Of a stretch of 64,000 bases of DNA, positions 27,620 through 34,430 are shown piece by piece; position 1 is the stretch's first letter; every line of letters starts with the position of its first letter. The DNA is taken from NCBI GenBank assembly GCA_041660045.1, contig JBAZXA010000002.1:1-64000 (forward strand), written 5' to 3'. The DNA comes from WM-3-3 sp041660045. GTDB lineage: Bacteria > Pseudomonadota > Gammaproteobacteria > Methylococcales > Methylomonadaceae. The translations under genes and the position numbers were made by a program. The notes under the pieces are model-generated. The model made no database searches and had not been told where the DNA came from. It worked only from the letters and a program-made list of their open reading frames with translations.

Positions 27620-28828
27620 ATGGAAAATTATAATAAACCATTAAGCGTTGCATTACATGGCATGGATGAGCGTGTCAGCAAAACCATGATGATGTTTCTT
27701 AAAGGCCCTTGTGGTGGCATTGCGGTAATCAGTGATAATAACATTGCAGAAACTGATATTTTCGATGCTGATGCGGTAGCCTCAAAAACACTGTTACTTA
27801 GCCATTTACAAGCTAAGCCTGTAAAGCCTGTGATTGTTATCTCGTTACAAGATGACCTTTATGACGATGTGATTAAGGTTAACAAGCCGGTAAAAACTGA
27901 AGATATGATCTTCGCTTTAAAGCAAGCTAAAACGCAATTAAAGCATCGTGTAGCCAGTCAGCCAGAGGCAACTTCCGCACGCCAAACTCAAGTAATCGAG
28001 ATAGCTAGGCCCGCTAAACCAGAATCTAAGACTAGCGTCTTGCATAATAACAAGGTTAAGCGACATAAACAAAAGCGCCCAATAACAGGAAGTGGCAAGC
28101 CATTAATCGTTTGTAGTGATGCTACAGCAATCGATACAGCGATGGCGGCCAATTTATTTTTCGTAGAAAACTCTACTATTTTGTTAGGTAATTCGGCAGC
28201 GTTAGCCGCCAAAAAATTACAGTATGTTGTGCATAAGGTGTCCCGGCAACCAAAGGCGTTAGCTGAACATGTAGAACGTATTTATTTTTGTTTCCAAAAC
28301 CATCTTACAGAGCAACTGTATGCCGCGTTGATTGATTTACTGCTGGTATTAAACAAATCTGGTCAGGCGTTAAGCCAAAGAATGATACTAGGCTCAAAAG
28401 CTAAATTATCCGCTAATCAACTTCAGTATCTACAGGCCTTAGCTAAGGGTGAAGCGGGACTCATGCCCAAGCCTATGCACAATAGCCGTTATAGTGTCTT
28501 GGCTAAAGGGACCTTAGCTATGGTCGACCTATTCCAAGCTGAACAAGGTGCAAGCCAGTTATGCGGTAGTGATGATCCACTCATGTTAGCACGTGGTTAT
28601 ATAGCTTATAGCCAATTAGAAAATGCCTCCCAAGTACTGAAAACAGCTATTTTAGCGCAACCTGAACGTCTTGAATTGCATCAAGAATTGCTATCACTGT
28701 TCCGGTCTACCCGAAATTATGCGGGGTTTAAGCCGGTGTATCAATTGCTCTCTGAGAAAATAGAAGGCTTGCCAAATGAATGGCAACAAGCGGACGAGTA
28801 TTTAATAGGTTTAAATCGCAATGGCTAA
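27620..28828 (+). CDS. receiver-like protein with FimV/TPR-like C-terminus
   Basis: 402 residues. The first 115 have the alternating pattern of a response-regulator receiver fold: LSVALHG, GGIAVIS, PVIVISLQ and the Lys-Pro turn IKVNKPV before a helix. The acidic pocket and phospho-Asp are not clearly preserved, so it may be a pseudo-receiver. A basic linker (about 118-155) follows. Residues about 160-320 are unrecognised. The final 90 residues (LARGYIAYSQLENASQVLKT onward, with PNEWQQADEYL) resemble the TPR-like C-terminal part of FimV, a type IV pilus/polarity hub in Pseudomonas. This suggests a role linked to pili or polarity, which is inference. It precedes the Roadblock-GTPase genes in the same direction. 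Confidence 0.6.
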   Translation: MENYNKPLSVALHGMDERVSKTMMMFLKGPCGGIAVISDNNIAETDIFDADAVASKTLLLSHLQAKPVKPVIVISLQDDLYDDVIKVNKPVKTEDMIFALKQAKTQLKHRVASQPEATSARQTQVIEIARPAKPESKTSVLHNNKVKRHKQKRPITGSGKPLIVCSDATAIDTAMAANLFFVENSTILLGNSAALAAKKLQYVVHKVSRQPKALAEHVERIYFCFQNHLTEQLYAALIDLLLVLNKSGQALSQRMILGSKAKLSANQLQYLQALAKGEAGLMPKPMHNSRYSVLAKGTLAMVDLFQAEQGASQLCGSDDPLMLARGYIAYSQLENASQVLKTAILAQPERLELHQELLSLFRSTRNYAGFKPVYQLLSEKIEGLPNEWQQADEYLIGLNRNG

Positions 28829-28936
28829 CAAGCACACTAGCTTAAAGTTGCTGACGCACCGTATACGGGTGCATACAAACAAACACATATGCTGGTTAGT
28901 ACAACCTTGTTATATGTTAAATCCACCTGTAGCGGA

Positions 28937-29587
28937 ATGAGTATGGGCCAATTTATCCTAACTGAAGGTTTGTATTTATACCCTACCCCAGCTGGGGCTT
29001 ATTATGCAGTGATTTCAAATGCAGTAGAACAGCCTAGACAGTTTATCCGGCAGCTGCTGTTAAACAACCGCACGTTTGCGCTTAACCCCGATAATTTGAA
29101 ATTAACAATGCAGCAGGATGATATGCAAGCTTGTTTTGAATTACTGCAACATTGCCAAAACTTAGGTTGGTTGCAAGGTTTGGAAGAAACATTAGATTAC
29201 CCAGCAGGTGCCTTAGGGGAAATCTTACCCAGCTTGCTTGAGGGCATCTCAGACAGCGATAAAGTGTTGTTGGCGGATAGTGAGGGTTTTAACTTGTGTA
29301 GTTATGGCTTTTCCGATGCAGAGGCAGAAATACTGTCTGCCTTAAGTGCCGAGCTAGCCAACAAAGATGCGCGTTTGGCAGGCATGTTGGGTAAGCATTT
29401 AGGTTTAGCCAGCCATGCATGGTCTATGGTAGATGCCTTTGGCAATAGTCAAATTGGCTTTTGGCCTTTATACATCGGGAATAATCGTTTTGTTTTGGTA
29501 ATTTCAGGGACACCGCATTTTAACCAACCGGATTTTGTCAGTTTAGTGTGGGCCTTATCGGTGCGCTACGGTAACTATTCTGTATAA
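28937..29587 (+). CDS. Roadblock/LC7-like protein with N-terminal extension
   Basis: About 216 residues from ATG 28937; another ATG lies six bases on, and the frame extends to ATG 28889, so the start is uncertain. Residues 1-95 (GLYLYPTPAGAYYAV and then helices) could form a winged-helix-like domain. Residues about 105-216 have the Roadblock pattern: KVLLADSEGFNLCSYG (beta-hairpin with a gly turn), a long helix, then GFWPLYIGNNRFVLVIS. It lies 37 bases before the canonical Roadblock gene at 29625. The assignment is by pattern only. Confidence 0.5.
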   Translation: MSMGQFILTEGLYLYPTPAGAYYAVISNAVEQPRQFIRQLLLNNRTFALNPDNLKLTMQQDDMQACFELLQHCQNLGWLQGLEETLDYPAGALGEILPSLLEGISDSDKVLLADSEGFNLCSYGFSDAEAEILSALSAELANKDARLAGMLGKHLGLASHAWSMVDAFGNSQIGFWPLYIGNNRFVLVISGTPHFNQPDFVSLVWALSVRYGNYSV

Positions 29588-29624
29588 AACATAGTTTAAT
29601 CATATCTTGGAAAGAGGACATCAA

Positions 29625-29987
29625 ATGCGGGCAGAGTTGTTATCATCAGTATTGAAAAATCTAAATGGTACATCGGTAGATATAGAAGCCTCAGGCATCA
29701 TATCCACAGATGGCCTGATGATTGCCTCAGTGTTACCCCCAGAGATGGATGAGGACTTGGTAGGCGCGATGAGCGCCGCAATGTTGTCCTTGGGGGACCG
29801 TACTGGCCAAGAGCTAGGCCGGGGGGCGTTGGAGCAGGTTTTGATTAAAGGCGATTTGGGATATGTGTTAATGGCTTATGCAGGAGCACATGCCGTGTTA
29901 ACGGTATTGGCCAAACCTAATGCGAAATTGGGTTTGATTTTCCTAGATGTTAAACGGGCAGCAGAAGAAATCGCCCAAATATTATGA
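29625..29987 (+). CDS. Roadblock/LC7 domain protein (MglB-like)
   Basis: 120 residues from ATG 29625, with an aaagagga ribosome site. The whole protein is a Roadblock/LC7 fold: IEASGIISTDGLMIAS, then the helix MDEDLVGAMSAAMLSLGDRTGQ, then VLMAYAGAHAVLTVLA and LGLIFLDVKRAAEEIAQIL. Such proteins dimerise and act as GTPase-activating or GTPase-scaffolding partners (MglB, or CvnB of Streptomyces conservons). The stop overlaps the start of the GTPase gene (ATGA), indicating a stoichiometric pair. Confidence 0.85.
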   Translation: MRAELLSSVLKNLNGTSVDIEASGIISTDGLMIASVLPPEMDEDLVGAMSAAMLSLGDRTGQELGRGALEQVLIKGDLGYVLMAYAGAHAVLTVLAKPNAKLGLIFLDVKRAAEEIAQIL

Positions 29988-30634
29988 ATCCCTCCGGTAC
30001 AACTATGGCATCAGATACTGTATTAAATGCTACAGAAGAACTTAATGAGCCTACTTTGGCAAAACTGGAGCAAGCTGGTTTTTCCAAGACCCATATCAAT
30101 GAAATCAAGTTAGTTGTGGTAGGCAATGTCGGCTCTGGAAAAACCACAGGTATTGAGGCTGTTAGCGAAATACCTGTGGTTGGCACCGAGGCTAAGGCGA
30201 GCGAACAGGATGCTTTGTACCGGAAGCCTTCAACTACGGTGGCAATGGAATATGGCATTTTGCAATTGCAAAAGACTAAAATCCATTTGTATGGCACGCC
30301 AGGGCAAAGGCGTTTTAATTTTATGTCATCAATCCTGTGCAAAAATGCCGCCGGCATGATCGTCATGATTGATAACGGGCATCAAAACCCCATTTCAGAA
30401 CTGGATTATTTCTTAAATCTCCATAAAAAGTTTTTAGAAAAAAATCCTGCGGTGATAGCCGTGACCCACTTTGATGATGCGAGGACACGGACAGGCTTAA
30501 TTGATTACCATGCCTATGCCATGCAGCATGGTTTTACAATTCCGGTGATGCGGGTTGATGCCCGGCAAAAGCGGGAAATGACTAATTTAATAATGAAGCT
30601 ACTGATCGAAATTATTCGACGTAGGGTGAATTAA
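29984..30634 (+). CDS. small Ras-like GTPase, COG2229/MglA type
   Basis: 216 residues; ATG 29984 overlaps the Roadblock gene stop. G1/P-loop GNVGSGKT (47-54), G3 as YGTPGQRRF (103-111) and G4-like VTHFDD (160-165) instead of NKxD. This pattern is the COG2229 family, which is found with Roadblock partners in Streptomyces cvn operons and is related to MglA. It has no membrane segment, so it would be cytosolic. The Gln in TPGQ corresponds to the catalytic position. The neighbouring Roadblock protein is the likely regulator or co-GAP. Effector unknown; type IV pilus positioning is possible by analogy with MglA. Confidence 0.85.
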   Translation: MNPSGTTMASDTVLNATEELNEPTLAKLEQAGFSKTHINEIKLVVVGNVGSGKTTGIEAVSEIPVVGTEAKASEQDALYRKPSTTVAMEYGILQLQKTKIHLYGTPGQRRFNFMSSILCKNAAGMIVMIDNGHQNPISELDYFLNLHKKFLEKNPAVIAVTHFDDARTRTGLIDYHAYAMQHGFTIPVMRVDARQKREMTNLIMKLLIEIIRRRVN

Positions 30635-30687
30635 AGGTTTAGCTTGCTTAAGCAAGTTAATTTAAGGCAAACGACCAGGATAAAAAC

Positions 30688-31449
30688 ATGGCTGACAAAA
30701 TTACGTTAGATACCGAAGAAGATTATCAAAAAATTCAGGCAGAACTTAATGCCGGCAAAAAACCATCCAAGACATTACGCTATATGATGCAAGCCTTGGA
30801 AAATTATCGGCAATCCCGAAAAATGGGCTGGTCTAGGCCATGGAATAAATACAACGTGACCAATTTTCAGAGCTTTAAATTAAACTCTACTGACCTGGCA
30901 TTACAAAAGTTAACCTTCAGCGTTTTGGAAAAAGAAATTCAGGATATGCCAGAAGAAGCCCAGAGGTTTGTCACAGAATTATTAAATGCAACCCAGGTGC
31001 CCATGGGCTATGTATTTGTTCAAGAGTTCAGCGGGCAAGACGGCAGCTATGAAGGGGCAATAGCCAGTTATGGCCGTATGAATGCAGATAATAAACGTTA
31101 TCGTGACCGTTTAGATGTCATTCTGGAGTCGGCGGTGGTTGACGGTGTAAGTCAGGGATTATCGCGTATACGGGTCTATGTAGACCCTTACCGCGGTAAT
31201 ACAGGGCCGTTATGGCAATGCGTAATCGAACAGCCTAAATCTACAGAAGCCGTTAGCTTATTTGAAGAGTTGGCAGATGTTTCTTGGCGTTGGGCTAGCG
31301 ATAAAAATCGGGTTTGGCAGCATTGGGTCACGCAATATATAGATTACTTTGGTGATCGGCAGTGGCCAATGAAAAAAAGTTATTTTTATGTTGCAGGCCA
31401 CCCCGAATACCGGCTAGTTGCTAAAGGTGTTTTATCTAATGCGGCTTAG
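30688..31449 (+). CDS. uncharacterised protein of the Roadblock-GTPase island
   Basis: 253 residues, with an agga ribosome site nine bases before ATG 30688. I do not recognise the family. The N-terminal 60 residues are charged and helical (KKPSKTLRYMMQALENYR), the middle contains VPMGYVFVQEFSGQDGSYEGA, and the last part is rich in Trp (DVSWRWASDKNRVWQHW). No signal peptide or membrane segment, so it is probably cytoplasmic. Position between GTPase and VOC genes with short spacers suggests co-transcription with both. It is a candidate GTPase effector, by location only. Confidence 0.6.
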   Translation: MADKITLDTEEDYQKIQAELNAGKKPSKTLRYMMQALENYRQSRKMGWSRPWNKYNVTNFQSFKLNSTDLALQKLTFSVLEKEIQDMPEEAQRFVTELLNATQVPMGYVFVQEFSGQDGSYEGAIASYGRMNADNKRYRDRLDVILESAVVDGVSQGLSRIRVYVDPYRGNTGPLWQCVIEQPKSTEAVSLFEELADVSWRWASDKNRVWQHWVTQYIDYFGDRQWPMKKSYFYVAGHPEYRLVAKGVLSNAA

Positions 31450-31455
31450 GCCAAT

Positions 31456-32103
31456 ATGAATTTTGTTATTTCTGTTATCCATTATGTTGAAGATCCCGCT
31501 GCTGCAGCGGATTATTTATGCAACGCGCTGGGTTTTCAGAAAAAAGTAAAGTTATCCCCTAGGGTTGTAGAAAATGGCGCGATTTCTATTCGATTGGAGC
31601 TTGTTCCAAGTTTGGCGGCGTATAAAAACGAGCTCAATTTAGCCATGCAGACGCAAAATTTGGCGCAAGCTGTTACTGAGTTAGCTACGTTTTTTAAGGC
31701 CGAACTTAGCAGCCCTGCTTGCGCTGTCAGCATAGATCGGAAAGAAGCCCAATTAATTTGCCCACACCATATAAGGCTAACTTTGGTTGAAGAATTAAAT
31801 GAAGATCAAATAGGTATTTTACCGGATTTACCCACTTCATTAATTTGGGATACGCGTGCTGAAGCCTGTATTAAAGAGACTTTAAGGCAAGTACCGGTCA
31901 GTTTTCGAGAACTGGCTAGGCAACGCGTGACTGAACGCGCTGAAATGTTAGCTGCGGAACAGGCATTGCTAACAGTCAACTTGGAATTTGCCGTGCAAGC
32001 CTTAGCAGATGTAACGCCAAACTTTCAACATGCCCAATTAGTTGCGGCATTGTTAGGGCAAGGTGTGGAGCCCGGCGGCTATTTTCATACGGTAGACGCA
32101 TAA
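31456..32103 (+). CDS. VOC (glyoxalase-like) domain fused to PCP-reductase-like helical domain
   Basis: 215 residues. The N-terminal 120 residues fit the VOC/glyoxalase fold (MNFVISVIHYVEDPAAAADY, then ALGFQKKV, then ICPHHIRLTLVE), but the metal-ligand pattern is incomplete, so binding rather than catalysis is likely. Residues about 130-190 fit the small PCP_red domain named from the protochlorophyllide reductase subunit: a Trp followed by EACIKETLRQVPVSFRELAR, then ERAEMLAAEQALLTVN. That domain occurs in many non-photosynthetic proteins, often with regulatory roles. The stop overlaps the ABC1 kinase start (TAATG). Confidence 0.6.
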   Translation: MNFVISVIHYVEDPAAAADYLCNALGFQKKVKLSPRVVENGAISIRLELVPSLAAYKNELNLAMQTQNLAQAVTELATFFKAELSSPACAVSIDRKEAQLICPHHIRLTLVEELNEDQIGILPDLPTSLIWDTRAEACIKETLRQVPVSFRELARQRVTERAEMLAAEQALLTVNLEFAVQALADVTPNFQHAQLVAALLGQGVEPGGYFHTVDA

Positions 32104-33644
32104 TGGCGCGATTGGTCCACCTATTACCAAAAATATGGCAATGGTGGCGTATTGGCCTAGCTTTTCGTCGAGTTAAACAAGCTGACGCATCTGAGCGTGA
32201 GTTTGCCGAGCAGGCGTTGGCAAAAGTTATGGGAGATGCCAAGGGCTTGGCGATGAAAATTGGCCAAGTGATGGCAGGAAATGCCGAAGATAATGCTTTT
32301 TTACCCTTAGTGCAGAGTGTGCAGCCGGTGTCCTTAAAGGTGATGCAGCCTATTCTTGAAGGTCATCTAGGCATGGTGTTGACCGATGTATTCCAGCAAT
32401 TTGAGGAATCCAAAGCGGCCGCTTCTTTAGGACAAGTCCATCATGGCGTACTATTGGATGGCCGGGTGGTTGCGGTAAAAATGCGCTATCCGGGCATAGT
32501 GCAAGCGGTTGAATCTGAATTGGCATTAACTTCGCGGTTACCGGCCGGAGGCCCTGTTAAACGCTGGAAAATTAACACGGCCAATTATAAAGCAGTATTA
32601 CATCAACAATTATTGGGTGAAACCGATTACCTTGCTGAATTACAAACCCAGCAGCGCTTTAAGCAGCACTTAAAGGTGCCAGGTTTACATATTCCAGAGG
32701 TTTTTCCGGCCTTAAGTTGTGAGGCGGTGCTAGTACAATCTTGGGAAGATGGCAGTCGCTTTAGTGAGGCCTGTGCGTGGTCAAAAATGCATCGCCTGGA
32801 AATAGGGCGAACCTTGTTGATGACCTTGTTCCAAAGCTTATTTGTACATGGTGAAGTGCATGCAGACCCGCATCCCGGTAATTATTTATTCCGCTTGGAT
32901 AACAGCAACCACGCCGAAACCATATTGCTGGATTATGGTTGTACGGTGCGCCTTGAAAAACACACTCGGCTAGCGCTATTGAAATTAATCGATGCTTATC
33001 GCAACCAGCAAGCGTGTGATGCCTTTAGTTGTTTTATCGAGATGGGTTTTGAGGCGGACAAGTTAGGGCATATCCAAACTGAGCTTCCAAGCGTATGCCA
33101 GTTACTCTTCCAGCCATTTTTAGTGGACAAGGCGTTTCCCATCAATGAATGGCAATTAAGTTCGGCTATAAAAGACCTGCTAGAAGAACGCCGATGGTGG
33201 TTTAGGTCTGCAGGTCCTGCTGAGTTGTTATTACTGTTACGGGCATTTCATGGACTGAAGGAACAATTAGAAAATTTAGCTATTGCATTACCTTGGTGGC
33301 CGTTATTACAGCATGTGGTAGGTGATGAGCTGCTTCAGGAGGCAAGGTTGTTTCAGTGCAAGTCAGCGCTATCAGAGGCTGCGCCAGTGCTGATAGCTAA
33401 TCTGGCGCATAAGCTTTGCATACGGCTTAGCGAAAATGGTGTGCAGCGTATCGCCATAGAGTTTCCTGCCGCAGCGGTTTTTGATCTGGAAACCCTCATG
33501 CCAGAATCTGTAATGGAATGGATCAGTGACGCGGGGATAAATTTGGACACTATAAAACAAGGCTTAAAGAAAGAGGGGTTATCTCCCCAGCCCTTGTTTA
33601 ATTTAACAGTAGAAAATCAACAATGCCTCGTGTGGTTGGAATGA
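32103..33644 (+). CDS. ABC1/UbiB-family atypical kinase
   Basis: 513 residues. ABC1 hallmarks: KxGQ motif in AMKIGQVMA (K52, Q55), an Ala-rich nucleotide loop AAASLGQVH (105-113) in place of a Gly-rich loop, the beta-3 Lys in VAVKMRYP (K126), the catalytic loop HADPHPGN (253-260) and the metal Asp in LLDYGCT (277-279, DYG for DFG). The family includes UbiB, which supports ubiquinone synthesis. This one is not in a ubi operon and lacks the two C-terminal membrane helices of UbiB, so it is a paralogue of unknown substrate. ATG 32103 overlaps the preceding stop. It is the first of two kinase-like proteins in the island. Confidence 0.88.
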   Translation: MARLVHLLPKIWQWWRIGLAFRRVKQADASEREFAEQALAKVMGDAKGLAMKIGQVMAGNAEDNAFLPLVQSVQPVSLKVMQPILEGHLGMVLTDVFQQFEESKAAASLGQVHHGVLLDGRVVAVKMRYPGIVQAVESELALTSRLPAGGPVKRWKINTANYKAVLHQQLLGETDYLAELQTQQRFKQHLKVPGLHIPEVFPALSCEAVLVQSWEDGSRFSEACAWSKMHRLEIGRTLLMTLFQSLFVHGEVHADPHPGNYLFRLDNSNHAETILLDYGCTVRLEKHTRLALLKLIDAYRNQQACDAFSCFIEMGFEADKLGHIQTELPSVCQLLFQPFLVDKAFPINEWQLSSAIKDLLEERRWWFRSAGPAELLLLLRAFHGLKEQLENLAIALPWWPLLQHVVGDELLQEARLFQCKSALSEAAPVLIANLAHKLCIRLSENGVQRIAIEFPAAAVFDLETLMPESVMEWISDAGINLDTIKQGLKKEGLSPQPLFNLTVENQQCLVWLE

Positions 33645-33714
33645 TTCCGGCACATGGGTAATCTTGAAGTAGGTACTTTTATCAACAACATCAACAAAAT
33701 ATGAGGACTTTGAT

Positions 33715-34122
33715 ATGGCAAAATTAGATGATATTACTAGAGATGTGGTGAATTCAGTAGATGGTGCATTAGGTTGCGCCGTGGTGGATTTGAGTAGTGG
33801 TTTATTACTGAGCGTTTATCATAACGTCCCTTATTTTACCTTTACTTATTTGGAAGCCGTCGCTGCCGCGGCTGTGGATATGATGCGTGGGAAAAACGTC
33901 CAAGCCGTGGAATCTTTATTGTCTAACCAACGCGGTAGCACGGTGGATAAAACCATACAAGAAATCCAAATGACGACTAATGCTACATATCATTTTATGT
34001 CTACCGTAAAAGACAAACCTGATGCGTTATTGGTGCTGATTACTAGTAAAAAAGCTAATTTAGGTATGGGTTGGGCTGCAGTGCGTAAATGTTTGCCTGT
34101 AATTTCGCCCTTAATCCCTTAA
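33715..34122 (+). CDS. Roadblock-like protein, second small copy
   Basis: 135 residues, with a gagga ribosome site before ATG 33715. The opening ITRDVVNSVDGALGCAVVDL followed by SGLLLSVYHN, a long helix (LEAVAAAAVDMMRGKNVQAV) and a hydrophobic strand (DALLVLITSKKANLGMG) reproduces the Roadblock/LC7 layout. The final residues (about CLPVISPLIP) are encoded by inverted copies of the 8-bp repeat that lies just downstream, so the C-terminus may have been remodelled by it. It lies 70 bases after the kinase gene. Confidence 0.65.
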   Translation: MAKLDDITRDVVNSVDGALGCAVVDLSSGLLLSVYHNVPYFTFTYLEAVAAAAVDMMRGKNVQAVESLLSNQRGSTVDKTIQEIQMTTNATYHFMSTVKDKPDALLVLITSKKANLGMGWAAVRKCLPVISPLIP

Positions 34123-34212
34123 TTTAGGGGATTAAAGGATTAAAGGATTAAGGGATTAAGGGATTAAGGGATTAAGGGATTAAGGGATTAAGGGATTAAG
34201 GGATTAAGGGAT
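34106..34212 (+). repeat. 8-bp tandem repeat with inverted copies at a gene end
   Basis: From 34131 to 34210 the unit attaagg(g/a) repeats ten times: two copies of attaaagg, then eight of attaaggg. Just before, at about 34108-34124, cccttaat occurs twice in inverse orientation, overlapping the last codons and TAA of the Roadblock-like gene. The inverted copies can pair with the direct copies to form a variable hairpin, which might end transcription. No other copies were noticed in the window. Confidence 0.9.
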
Positions 34213-34430
34213 TTGGTGGTTAAAAAGTTGGCTATGGACAGGTGAATAATAAAATGGCTAATCATTTTTTTGGTATTTTGGGCGTTTAACGCCATTTTAA
34301 TCTAAAAGGTAAGGTCACCGGGGTTGTAAGTTTAGGAGCTGGTTTATTTTAGGGAAATTGTGGTGTCATCTTGTTTCTTTTAAATTTACGCTAGTGTGCT
34401 TTGAGGCTTTGCCGGATACATCTTTGATAT

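Noticed and set aside
27345..27653. 102-residue minus-strand open frame in an intergenic region
   Set aside because: Overlaps the start of the receiver/FimV-like gene, basic and compositionally odd, no recognisable feature; kept as non-coding.
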